Source of the DNA: an uncultured Clostridia bacterium
Lineage (GTDB): Bacteria; Bacillota; Clostridia; Oscillospirales; Acutalibacteraceae
Reading direction: 5' to 3'
NCBI GenBank assembly: GCA_946484175.1
Contig: CAMLSX010000010.1
Span: 1-62,302, forward strand
DNA: 62,302 bases
Positions 14,907 to 22,665 of the stretch are shown here, piece by piece. How positions within the stretch are numbered: position 1 is the first letter of the stretch; each line of letters starts with the position of its first letter. The translations under genes were made by a program, and so were the position numbers. The notes below the pieces were generated by a model. That model saw only the letters and a program-made list of their open reading frames with translations, was not told the origin of the DNA and made no database searches.

Positions 14907-16079
14907 ATGAAAATGCATGTAGATGCAGCATACCGGAGCCTGAATAAATATGGAGAAGAACTGTGCGGAGATAAAGTGATGATTTCCCGTACAGAAAACT
15001 CCACCATCGCAGTACTTGCCGATGGTTTGGGCAGCGGTGTCAAAGCCAATATTTTGTCAACTCTTACCAGCAGTATTATTTCTACCATGCTGGACGAAGG
15101 CGCAACCGTTGAAGAGGCAGTGGAAACGATTGTAAATACACTTCCTGTATGCAACGTGCGCAAGCTGGCTTATTCTACGTTCAGCATTCTGCAAATCAGT
15201 GACAACGGCGATGCATATCTGGTAGAATTTGATAATCCGCCCTGTATCTTTATCCGCAATGGGGAAGTGCAGGAGCTTGAGCCGGAATTCCGTCAGATCG
15301 CCGGCAAAAACATTTCCGAATGCCGCTTTACTGTGCGCCCCGGCGATGTGCTGGCGCTGGTGAGCGATGGCATTATTTATGCTGGTGTCGGCCAGGCGCT
15401 GAATTTCGGATGGAACTGGGATAATGTTTCCTCGTGGCTGGCAAAGGCAACGTTAAAGGAAAAATCCGCTCCTCGTCTGGCGGCATCCCTGTCACAGGCA
15501 GTGAGTGAATTGTATCTGGATCATCCCGGAGACGACTCCACTGACCTAGTGATCCGTATTACACCCAAGAGTGTGGTAAACATGCTTTCCGGTCCGCCTG
15601 TTAATAAAGAGGACGACCCGAAGATTGTACATGATTACATCACCTCTCCCGGAAAACATATTGTCTGCGGCGGTACCAGTGCCAATATTGTGGCCCGTGT
15701 ACTGAACCGTAAGATTGAAACTTCTTTGAATTATACAGACCCCAGCTTGCCGCCGGTAGGCAAGATTACGGGTATCGATCTGGTAACCGAGGGCGTGCTG
15801 ACCCTGAGCCGTACAGTACAGCTGCTGAAAGATTATGTGGGGCATGAAACTGACCCCTTCTACTTCCACAAGCTGGATGAACAGAACGGTGCTGCCATGA
15901 TTGCCAAGATGCTGCTGGAAAACTGTACGCATCTGCGCCTGTTTGTAGGTAAAGCCATTAACCCTGCCCATCAGAACCCCGGCTTGCCGGCTGACTTGAG
16001 CATCAAGATGAAGCTGCTCGATGAACTTTGCGGTTTGTTGGAGAAGATGGGTAAAACCGTAGAACGGCTGTATTATTGA
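14907..16079 (+). CDS. SpoIIE/PP2C-type serine phosphatase linked to the sensory hydrogenase
   Basis: The 390-aa protein has an N-terminal PPM/SpoIIE phosphatase domain (about 1-225) with the metal-binding motifs VLADGLGSG, LVSDGI and DDSTDLVIRI. A 165-residue C-terminal domain, beginning with the GKHIVCGGTSANIVARVL region, is one I cannot name. Such phosphatases normally dephosphorylate anti-sigma antagonists or other Ser/Thr phosphoproteins. It sits between the PAS hydrogenase and the group B hydrogenase, a conserved type of arrangement for group C [FeFe] hydrogenases. This suggests H2 or redox input and dephosphorylation output. No kinase or phosphoprotein substrate is encoded in this stretch. 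Confidence 0.88.
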   Translation: MKMHVDAAYRSLNKYGEELCGDKVMISRTENSTIAVLADGLGSGVKANILSTLTSSIISTMLDEGATVEEAVETIVNTLPVCNVRKLAYSTFSILQISDNGDAYLVEFDNPPCIFIRNGEVQELEPEFRQIAGKNISECRFTVRPGDVLALVSDGIIYAGVGQALNFGWNWDNVSSWLAKATLKEKSAPRLAASLSQAVSELYLDHPGDDSTDLVIRITPKSVVNMLSGPPVNKEDDPKIVHDYITSPGKHIVCGGTSANIVARVLNRKIETSLNYTDPSLPPVGKITGIDLVTEGVLTLSRTVQLLKDYVGHETDPFYFHKLDEQNGAAMIAKMLLENCTHLRLFVGKAINPAHQNPGLPADLSIKMKLLDELCGLLEKMGKTVERLYY

Positions 16080-16090
16080 GATCAAAGTCA

Positions 16091-16122
16091 GGGGAGGTGC
16101 GAGTGCACGCCCTCCCCTTTAT
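16091..16122 (+). terminator. GC-rich hairpin between phosphatase and hydrogenase genes
   Basis: AGGGGAGG pairs with CCTCCCCT around a G/C-rich apical stem, followed by only a short T run (TTTA). It probably reduces but does not abolish read-through to the downstream hydrogenase. Confidence 0.45.
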
Positions 16123-16183
16123 CAAGCCGGATGAATAGAATTCAAAATTTCCGGCAGATTTTGTTTAGAGAAAGGATCAGAGT

Positions 16184-17623
16184 ATGCAGTACGATAACGA
16201 CGCGAAACAGTTAAAGTATCGGGTATTGAAAATCGTCGCCGAAAACGAGTTTAAGGGGACGCTGGAGGAAAATCTCGACCAGATTCCCTATGATGTGATT
16301 CCCGGCCCTCTGCCGGAGTTCCGCTGCTGTATTTACCGCGAGCGCGAAATCATCCGCGAGCGTATGACCGCAGCCAGAGGTATCACCCTGCCGCATCAGA
16401 CCGAAAACGGCATTGTCGGCGTGCTTCCCGCCGCTTGCGAGGGCTGCCCCATCAGCCGCTTTACCGTGACCGATAACTGCCAGCGCTGTCTGGCCAAAAA
16501 GTGCCAGGCTGCCTGTCCCTTTGGCGCCATTTCCGTTACCGGACGCGGCGCATATATTGACCCCAATAAATGCCGTGAGTGCGGCCGCTGCGCAGAAGCT
16601 TGCCCTTACCATGCAATTTCCGACACCATGCGTCCCTGCCTGCGTGCCTGCCCGGTAGATGCCATCATCATGGACGAGAACAAGCAGGCCGCCATTGACT
16701 ATTCCAAATGCATCAGCTGTGGTGCATGTACCAAGAACTGCCCCTTCGGTGCAATTACCGACCGTTCCTACATTGTAAACGTTATTGACCTGATTAAGAG
16801 CGATACACCGGTTTATGCAGTGTTTGCTCCGGCAATTGAAGGCCATTTTGGCGCTGCAAATGTTGGTATGCTCAAGGCAGCCCTGAAAAAGCTGGGCTTC
16901 ACCGATGCCGTAGAAGTTTCTCTAGGCGCAGACGCCACTTCTTATCACGAGGCACATGAGCTGGTAGAAGCTGTAGAAAACCACACCAAGCTCACCACCT
17001 CCTGCTGCCCTGCATTTGTGGATATGATTGAGAAGCACTTCCCCAAAGTGATTCCCTATATCTCCAAAACAGCTTCCCCCATGACGATGACTGTCCGCTA
17101 TCTCAAGGCAGAAAACCCGGATATCAAGGTTGTTTTTATCGGGCCGTGCATCGCCAAGAAGCTGGAAGCCCAGAAGGTGCAGGATACAGCTGACTATGTG
17201 ATTACGTTCGAAGAATTGATTGCCATGTTTGATGCCCAGGGCATTAACCCTGCTGATATGGCAGACAATGAGCAGGACGGCAGCCTTGCAGGTAAAAACT
17301 TTGCTGTCAGCGGCGGTGTAAGTGCAGCTGTAGCACAGGTTCTGGATGAAGAGGGTATTGAACTCCCGTTCAGTTGTGTGAAATGCAATGGTGCTGCCGA
17401 GTGTAAGAAGGCTCTTATGCTCCTGAATGCAGGACGCTTTAAGGACGATATGATTGAAGGTATGGCTTGCGAAGGCGGCTGTGTCTCTGGCCCTGGCGGT
17501 GTAGAGACTGCACTGCGTTTGAAGAAAAACCGCACCAAGCTGCTGTCTGAGGCTGACAACCGCGGAATTGTGGAAAACTTCAAACAGCACGATTTCAGCA
17601 AAATCAATATGGAGCAGCGCTGA
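16184..17623 (+). CDS. Group B monomeric [FeFe] hydrogenase
   Basis: The 479-aa protein starts with a family-specific N-terminal region (1-85). It continues with several [4Fe-4S] motifs (Cys 99-111, 130-140, 152-156 and 176-186) and the catalytic H-cluster domain. That domain has TSCCPAF (Cys274/275), GPCIAKK (Cys322) and MACEGGC (Cys429/433). These match active-type L1, L2 and L3 signatures, so it can probably interconvert protons and H2 using ferredoxin. Group B enzymes are common in gut Clostridia and their exact role is poorly defined. Its ribosome site is AAAGGAT. The preceding genes encode a putative H2 sensor and phosphatase, so its expression or activity may be their target. Confidence 0.93.
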   Translation: MQYDNDAKQLKYRVLKIVAENEFKGTLEENLDQIPYDVIPGPLPEFRCCIYREREIIRERMTAARGITLPHQTENGIVGVLPAACEGCPISRFTVTDNCQRCLAKKCQAACPFGAISVTGRGAYIDPNKCRECGRCAEACPYHAISDTMRPCLRACPVDAIIMDENKQAAIDYSKCISCGACTKNCPFGAITDRSYIVNVIDLIKSDTPVYAVFAPAIEGHFGAANVGMLKAALKKLGFTDAVEVSLGADATSYHEAHELVEAVENHTKLTTSCCPAFVDMIEKHFPKVIPYISKTASPMTMTVRYLKAENPDIKVVFIGPCIAKKLEAQKVQDTADYVITFEELIAMFDAQGINPADMADNEQDGSLAGKNFAVSGGVSAAVAQVLDEEGIELPFSCVKCNGAAECKKALMLLNAGRFKDDMIEGMACEGGCVSGPGGVETALRLKKNRTKLLSEADNRGIVENFKQHDFSKINMEQR

Positions 17624-17643
17624 TTCCAGCGGTTCCATTCTTT

Positions 17644-17684
17644 CATGCCGCGGCTTACAAGCTGCGGCATGATTCTTTTTTCCT
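17644..17684 (+). terminator. Intrinsic terminator of the hydrogenase locus
   Basis: CATGCCGCGGCTT pairs with AGCTGCGGCATG and is followed by ATTCTTTTTTCC. Confidence 0.87.
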
Positions 17685-17710
17685 CTTTTTTGTAAAACTG
17701 AGAAGAGTAC

Positions 17711-17739
17711 TTGACAAAGAGCAAAAATAGATATATGAT
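17711..17739 (+). promoter_or_regulatory. Sigma A promoter of the ABC transporter operon
   Basis: A perfect TTGACA (17711-17716) and TATGAT (17734-17739) with a 17-base spacer lie upstream of the ATPase gene. Downstream, GCGAA and TTCGC (about 17772-17796) form a loose inverted repeat that could be a regulator site. Confidence 0.72.
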
Positions 17740-17812
17740 TGCACTAATTCAGTAATACAATCACACAATTGCGAAACAGTTTGAAAAGTTCGCGAAAAAA
17801 GGAGTGTGAACC

Positions 17813-18748
17813 ATGGCAGCAATTGAAGCAAAGGGGCTAACCAAATCCTACGACAAAACGCTGGCGCTGAAGAGCCTGACATTGGAAGTGCCAGAAGGCG
17901 GTGTATGTGGCTTTTTGGGGCCAAATGGCGCCGGAAAAACTACCGCAGTCAAGCTTTTTAACGGCCTTCTGACCCCAACAGGCGGTGAGTGTTCTGTGAT
18001 GGGATTCCACCCTGAAAAAGAACCGGAAAAGGTGCATGCTGTCTCGGGTGTGATGACCGAAACGGCACGGATGTACGGCCAGCTTACCGGTCTTGAGAAC
18101 CTGTGTTTCTTTGGAGAAACTGCGGGTATGAGCCGGGGAGATGCCCGGCAGCGTGCGGGAGAACTGCTGCGCTGGCTGGATCTCTGGGAAGCACGCGACC
18201 GAAAAGCTTCTGCTTATTCTACAGGTATGATGCAGCGGCTTTCTTTGGCAAGGGCATTGGTGCACCGTCCCCGTGTGCTGTTTCTGGATGAACCAACAAG
18301 CGGTTTGGATCCGGAGTCCGCACAGATGGTCAATAACCTGATTACTGACCTGGCAAAACAGGAGGGTACCACTGTGTTTTTGTGCACGCATCAGCTGCGG
18401 TATGCACAGGATATCTGTACGCTGTATGGACTGATCGATAAAGGGACGCTGCTGGCCTGCGGCGGGTTTGAAGAGCTTTGGAAGCAGGCTGGATGCCGCA
18501 TCTGGGCAGGCTTCCGTCTGAAAGATGGTGTACATCCAGAAGGCGGATTTGAGCAGAAAGACGGTTGGTGGCGCTTGGCTGTCAATTCGGAAGAAGAAAT
18601 GCCTGAAATTCTGCGCGCTTTGGTGCAACAGAATCTGGATATTTACGAAGCTCGTTTGTTCCATCCCGAGCTGGAAGAGGTCTATTTCCGGTTCCTGCAA
18701 ACAGTAGAAACCGCAGGGGAAGAAGGAGGCGGAAAAGGTGAAAATTAA
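17813..18748 (+). CDS. ABC transporter ATP-binding protein
   Basis: The 311-aa nucleotide-binding subunit has Walker A GPNGAGKTT (about residue 38-46), the signature region YSTGMMQRLSLARAL, Walker B VLFLDEPTSGLDPES and the H-loop LCTHQ. The C-terminal 90 residues resemble the extension of drug- and Na+-export ATPases such as NatA/CcmA-like proteins. It overlaps the permease gene by 11 bases, so the two form one exporter. The cargo cannot be told from sequence. Confidence 0.92.
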   Translation: MAAIEAKGLTKSYDKTLALKSLTLEVPEGGVCGFLGPNGAGKTTAVKLFNGLLTPTGGECSVMGFHPEKEPEKVHAVSGVMTETARMYGQLTGLENLCFFGETAGMSRGDARQRAGELLRWLDLWEARDRKASAYSTGMMQRLSLARALVHRPRVLFLDEPTSGLDPESAQMVNNLITDLAKQEGTTVFLCTHQLRYAQDICTLYGLIDKGTLLACGGFEELWKQAGCRIWAGFRLKDGVHPEGGFEQKDGWWRLAVNSEEEMPEILRALVQQNLDIYEARLFHPELEEVYFRFLQTVETAGEEGGGKGEN

Positions 18749-19547
18749 CATGCAGATGACAACTGGGCAAAAAGCCCTGATGCGGAAAGATTTCGCTGAG
18801 GTTTGGAAAACACCCATGCTGCGCAACACGCTGCTGGCGCTGCCAGCTATCCTGATGGTTGTCATGCCGGTAATGTTTTTGCTGGTCGCCTATTTTGCCC
18901 CGATGGAACAGATGAATGGTATGGATGAAATTCTCGCGCTTCTGCCGGAAAAAGCACAGAACCTGAACGAGAGACAAATGATGTTTTATACCATGACCAC
19001 CATGATGGCACCCATGTTTTTCCTCATGATTCCGCTGATGAGCTCCACTGTCACGGCATCCAGCTCATTTGTCGGAGAGAAAGAGCGCGGCACCATCGAA
19101 ACTCTGCTGCTTACGCCGATGACTGTGCGCCAGATTTTTCGCGCCAAGGTGGAAATGTGCGTGCGTCTTTCGCTGCTGGTGACGGGCATTTCACTGGTAT
19201 TGTTTGCGATTACGGCACTTGTGGGGAATGTAATTTTGGAGATGCCTTTCTGGTTTGATTGGAGCTGGGTAGTGCTGGTCGTTTTGCTGGCCCCGGCGCT
19301 CACGGTTTTTGGCGTGGTATTCATGGTACTGGTTTCTGGCCGTTCCAAGAGCTATATGGAAGCCATGCAGACTTCTGGTTATGTAGTCCTGCCTATTATT
19401 TTGCTGTTTATCGGACAGTTTACCGGTTTGTTTGTGCTGGGGGCAGTGGTACTGCTGGTGGTTGCAGCAGTGGTGATTCTTCTCGATGCCTTCCTGTTCC
19501 GCATGGCCAGTGGATTGTTTACGGCTGAAAAGCTTTTGAAAAAATAA
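18738..19547 (+). CDS. ABC-2 family transporter permease (NatB/YhaP-like)
   Basis: The 269-aa membrane protein has about six helices. The conserved SSFVGEKERGTIETLLLTPM segment, diagnostic of NatB-like ABC-2 permeases, follows the second helix. It pairs with the ATPase upstream to form an exporter. The start is GTG 18738 with GGAGGCGG nearby, inside the upstream gene, implying coupled translation. Confidence 0.88.
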   Translation: MKINMQMTTGQKALMRKDFAEVWKTPMLRNTLLALPAILMVVMPVMFLLVAYFAPMEQMNGMDEILALLPEKAQNLNERQMMFYTMTTMMAPMFFLMIPLMSSTVTASSSFVGEKERGTIETLLLTPMTVRQIFRAKVEMCVRLSLLVTGISLVLFAITALVGNVILEMPFWFDWSWVVLVVLLAPALTVFGVVFMVLVSGRSKSYMEAMQTSGYVVLPIILLFIGQFTGLFVLGAVVLLVVAAVVILLDAFLFRMASGLFTAEKLLKK

Positions 19548-19586
19548 CACCTCGCAAAGTGAGCGGGGGAAAGGAGATATTGGTTC

Positions 19587-20411
19587 ATGTACGCAGACCT
19601 TCATTGCCACACCATGCGTTCAGACGGCGCTGTTTTGCCCGAAGAGCTGGTACGGCTGGCTGCCGCCCGGAAGCTTCCGGTGGTGGCTATTACCGACCAT
19701 GATACCCTTTCCGGTACACCGGAATTGATCGCGCTGGGAGAATCTCTCGGAGTGCGGGTGGTTCCCGGTGTAGAGCTTTCTACCCGCGACCCCAAAACCT
19801 GCCGTAAAGCGCATATCCTCGTATATGGTATCCAAAACCCGGAGCCGGTTTCTGCCCTTTGTGAAGAAATTTGCCGCAGCCGTCAGGCAGCAGGTCAAAT
19901 TATGCTGGAGAAAACCCAGAAGTATTATCCCATCCCTGTCGAGATGGTGGAGCGTTGGGCGCAGTACTCTCCGGCGCTGTTCAAACAGCATATTATGTTG
20001 GCACTGATGAGCGCAGGGTATACTGATATCATGTACGGCCCCCTGTTCCGGGAGCTTTTTGATTCCAAAAAAGGGCTGGCCTACAGTCCTGTCACCTATC
20101 CCGACGTCCATGAAGCCCTGAAAGTAGTGCGCGCTTCTGGAGGAATTCCCGTACTGGCACATCCCAGCGAGTATGGCAGCCAGGCGCTTTTGCAGGAGCT
20201 GGCCGCTTCCGGCGAGATTGACGGCGTCGAGGTGTGGCATCCCCGCAATCCAGAAGAAGAAATTCCCGTTTTTATAGAAACAGCGGAAAAATATGGACTG
20301 CTCATGACTGGCGGAACCGATTTTCACGGAGGAAATACGAAAAGATGTTTGCCGCTGGGGTATTCCACTACACCAAAAGAGCATTGGGAGCGTCTGGCGG
20401 AAAGACTGTGA
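19587..20411 (+). CDS. PHP domain phosphoesterase (RNase AM/YciV-like)
   Basis: The 274-aa protein has the metal-binding PHP motifs DLHCHTMRSDG (residues 4-14), ITDHDTLSG, the mid-protein Glu (PGVELST), VLAHPSEYG and the final GTDFHGG. The PHP core with its inserted helical domain matches the YciV/TrpH group. Members of that group hydrolyse 3',5'-nucleotide bisphosphates or trim rRNA 5' ends. The ribosome site is AAAGGAGA. It lies 39 bases after the ABC permease gene and may be in the same transcript. Confidence 0.88.
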   Translation: MYADLHCHTMRSDGAVLPEELVRLAAARKLPVVAITDHDTLSGTPELIALGESLGVRVVPGVELSTRDPKTCRKAHILVYGIQNPEPVSALCEEICRSRQAAGQIMLEKTQKYYPIPVEMVERWAQYSPALFKQHIMLALMSAGYTDIMYGPLFRELFDSKKGLAYSPVTYPDVHEALKVVRASGGIPVLAHPSEYGSQALLQELAASGEIDGVEVWHPRNPEEEIPVFIETAEKYGLLMTGGTDFHGGNTKRCLPLGYSTTPKEHWERLAERL

Positions 20412-20419
20412 GAAAACCT

Positions 20420-20448
20420 TTGCGTTTTGTCGAAAGCTGATATATAAT
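20420..20448 (+). promoter_or_regulatory. Sigma A promoter before the TSCPD gene
   Basis: TTGCGT (20420-20425) and TATAAT (20443-20448) with a 17-base spacer begin 8 bases after the PHP gene. Confidence 0.65.
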
Positions 20449-20515
20449 ATAAAGAATGTCAGATTGCAGAACTGTTTGGACAATCCGGCTGAAAAAGAAT
20501 TGGAGGACGAAAAGA

Positions 20516-20764
20516 ATGCAGTATACGTATAAGACCAAAGGAACCTGTTCTTCCCAGATTGTTCTGGATGTGGAAAACGGTGTTATCAATGAAGTGAAAT
20601 TTGTCGGCGGATGCAACGGCAACACCAAGGGTATCAGCGCACTGGTAAAGGGGATGAAAGTTGATGATGTGATCGCCCGCTGTGAGGGAATTCGCTGCGG
20701 TTTCAAGCCCACTTCCTGCCCTGACCAGCTGGCACAGGCACTTCGCGAAATCGAAAAGAACTGA
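20516..20764 (+). CDS. TIGR03905 family TSCPD domain protein
   Basis: The 82-aa protein consists of a single TSCPD domain with the family pattern KGTCSSQI, GGCNGNTKGI, RCEGIRCGFKPTSCPDQLAQAL. The domain also occurs at the C-terminus of some ribonucleotide reductases, and four or five conserved cysteines suggest metal binding. No function is established for the stand-alone form. ATG 20516 has TGGAGGACG ahead; a longer frame from 20456 lacks conservation. Confidence 0.9.
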   Translation: MQYTYKTKGTCSSQIVLDVENGVINEVKFVGGCNGNTKGISALVKGMKVDDVIARCEGIRCGFKPTSCPDQLAQALREIEKN

Positions 20765-20768
20765 GTCC

Positions 20769-20801
20769 GGACGGCGCACCGCAGGGTTGTGCCGTCTTCT
20801 G
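20769..20801 (+). terminator. Weak hairpin after the TSCPD gene
   Basis: GACGGC-G-CAC pairs with GTGCCGTC (one bulge), followed by TTCTGCTTT. The T tract is poor, so it may act as a partial terminator before the EFR1 gene. Confidence 0.4.
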
Positions 20802-20846
20802 CTTTGAAAACAATACAGGATACTGCAAAGGCAGGAGGTTATCCAT

Positions 20847-21605
20847 ATGAAACTGTATGAATTCTGTTTCAGCCCGACTGGGGGAAGCCGGAAGGTTTCA
20901 GAGATTTTGAGCCGGGCATGGGACTGTGAAAAGGTGTTCGTCGATTTGACTCAGCAGGAAGAAAGCTATCCGGTACCGGAAAAAGAAGATGTCTGCATTG
21001 TGACAGCGCCTTCTTACGGTGGGCGCGTACCTGGGCCGGAGGCTGAACGGCTGCAAAAGCTTTCGGGAAATGGGGCTGCCGCCGTATTGGTGACGGTATA
21101 CGGTAACCGTGCTTTTGAAGATACGTTGATTGAGATGAAAGATCTGCTGATGCAGGCCGGTTTTCACTGTGCAACGGCAGTAGCGGCAATTGCAGAGCAC
21201 TCCATTATGCGGGAGGTAGCGGCAGGCCGTCCGGATGCACAGGATGAAGCCGAATTGGAAGATTTTGGCCGCCAGATCCGCTGCGTGCTGGAAGAAGGAC
21301 GTGGGGCAGAGAGTGTGCAGGTGCCGGGAAACCACCCATATCGTGAAACACATGCTTCTGCCCTTAAGCCGGCAGCAAACAAAAGCTGTGTCCGCTGCGG
21401 CGCTTGTGCCGCGCAGTGCCCGGTGGGGGCGATTTCCAAAGAAGACCCCACGCAAACCGATGAAAAGCGCTGCTTTGCCTGTATGCGCTGTATAAAGGCA
21501 TGTCCCCATCATGCCCGTACATTGGATGCCGGTGTGCTTGCTGCATTGACACAGCGGCTGGAAAAAGCCTGTGCAGGCCGCAAGGAAAACGAGCTGTTTT
21601 TATAA
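20847..21605 (+). CDS. EFR1 family ferredoxin (flavodoxin fold plus 2[4Fe-4S])
   Basis: The 252-aa protein fuses a flavodoxin-like N-terminal domain (FSPTGGSRKVSEIL phosphate loop, residues 8-21; APSYGGRVPG) to a C-terminal ferredoxin. The ferredoxin has CVRCGACAAQCPVG and CFACMRCIKACPHHA (about residues 179-218). It likely couples flavin and iron-sulfur electron transfer in the cytoplasm. The physiological partner is unknown. AGGAGG precedes ATG 20847. Confidence 0.9.
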   Translation: MKLYEFCFSPTGGSRKVSEILSRAWDCEKVFVDLTQQEESYPVPEKEDVCIVTAPSYGGRVPGPEAERLQKLSGNGAAAVLVTVYGNRAFEDTLIEMKDLLMQAGFHCATAVAAIAEHSIMREVAAGRPDAQDEAELEDFGRQIRCVLEEGRGAESVQVPGNHPYRETHASALKPAANKSCVRCGACAAQCPVGAISKEDPTQTDEKRCFACMRCIKACPHHARTLDAGVLAALTQRLEKACAGRKENELFL

Positions 21606-21754
21606 AACCGGGTTTTCAGGAAATAGATAGTTGTAATGGCTATCTCAGCAAAAGTTCATCGAACAGTTCGCCGGAAAAATTCCCTTTTTTGCTTCCAGAA
21701 CCGGAACTTCTTGACAAACTCGAGCCGGCCTCCACAAAATCATGTATTTTTTTA

Positions 21755-21783
21755 TTGACAAATGGTAACGCTTCTATTATAAT
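21755..21783 (+). promoter_or_regulatory. Consensus sigma A promoter of the DUF177-rpmF operon
   Basis: A perfect TTGACA (21755-21760), 17 bases and a perfect TATAAT (21778-21783). Full consensus fits a ribosomal protein operon. Confidence 0.88.
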
Positions 21784-21828
21784 AATTCCTGATGTTTTTC
21801 ATCAAATGCTTTTTTGGAGTTGTGCCCA

Positions 21829-22323
21829 ATGCTGCTGGATTTAAGAAAGGTATTCGTAGAAGAAATAAAAGAGCTTCCCTTTTCCGGAACCTTTGATCTT
21901 TCGGATACGGAAATCGGTGGCAATTACCCGTTTGTAACGCCCATCACCTACTCCGGAACGGTGAAAAGTTTTGCGGGTGAGGCGCAGATGGAAGCAGAAG
22001 TTTCCTTCACGTTTGAAATCCCCTGTGACCGCTGCACAGAGATGATTCGCCGGGAATATCGGTATCGTTTTTCTCACATGCTGGTGCGTACGCTGAATCA
22101 GGAGGATAACGACGACTACATTCTGGTAGAAGATGAAAAGATCGATGTGGACGAGCTCCTGCGGGCAGATATCTTGTTGGAACTTCCCACAAAATTCCTG
22201 TGCAAACCGGATTGCAAGGGATTGTGCAGCCAATGCGGCCAGAATCTGAATCTGGGCGAATGTGACTGCGATAAACGTCGGATAGATCCTCGTCTGGAGG
22301 TTCTTCAACAACTGATACAATAG
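21829..22323 (+). CDS. DUF177 (YceD) family rRNA accumulation protein
   Basis: The 164-aa protein belongs to the YceD/DUF177 family, required for normal 23S rRNA accumulation in some bacteria and plants. It shows the central PCDRCTEMI segment and the C-terminal zinc-type motif CKPDCKGLCSQCGQNLN followed by CDC. ATG 21829 is preceded by TTGGAGTTG; an in-frame ATG at 21814 lies inside that ribosome site. It precedes rpmF by 27 bases, the standard arrangement in Firmicutes. Confidence 0.92.
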   Translation: MLLDLRKVFVEEIKELPFSGTFDLSDTEIGGNYPFVTPITYSGTVKSFAGEAQMEAEVSFTFEIPCDRCTEMIRREYRYRFSHMLVRTLNQEDNDDYILVEDEKIDVDELLRADILLELPTKFLCKPDCKGLCSQCGQNLNLGECDCDKRRIDPRLEVLQQLIQ

Positions 22324-22350
22324 TGAATTCATATAAGGAGGTGCTGAACG

Positions 22351-22533
22351 ATGGCGGTACCCAAGAGAAAAGTGTCCAGCGCAAGACAGAACAAGAGACG
22401 TTCCAATGTTTGGAAGCTGAGCGCCCCGGCTCTGGCAAAGTGCCCCAAGTGCGGGGAGTACATGATGCCTCACAGAGTCTGCGGCAACTGCGGATTCTAC
22501 AATGGACGGGATGTTCTGAAGAAAGAGGCTTAA
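22351..22533 (+). CDS. rpmF: 50S ribosomal protein L32
   Basis: The 60-aa protein starts MAVPKRKVSSARQNKRR and carries the zinc-binding set CPKCGEYMMPHRVCGNCG, i.e. the four-Cys (zinc-containing) L32 form. AAGGAGGTG precedes the start. It is co-transcribed with DUF177 and followed by a terminator. Confidence 0.98.
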   Translation: MAVPKRKVSSARQNKRRSNVWKLSAPALAKCPKCGEYMMPHRVCGNCGFYNGRDVLKKEA

Positions 22534-22553
22534 TCAGCACCTTTCGCGGAGGG

Positions 22554-22588
22554 ATAGAGAAGGAGCGATCCTTCTCTATTTTTTTGTA
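22554..22588 (+). terminator. Intrinsic terminator of rpmF
   Basis: ATAGAGAAGGA pairs with TCCTTCTCTAT around GCGA and is followed by a T run. Confidence 0.92.
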
Positions 22589-22665
22589 TAAAGGGGAAGA
22601 AGCCCCTTGAAAAATATCTCACTGTGATATTTTCACGATTTTAACCAAAAGAGAGGAGCGAGATT

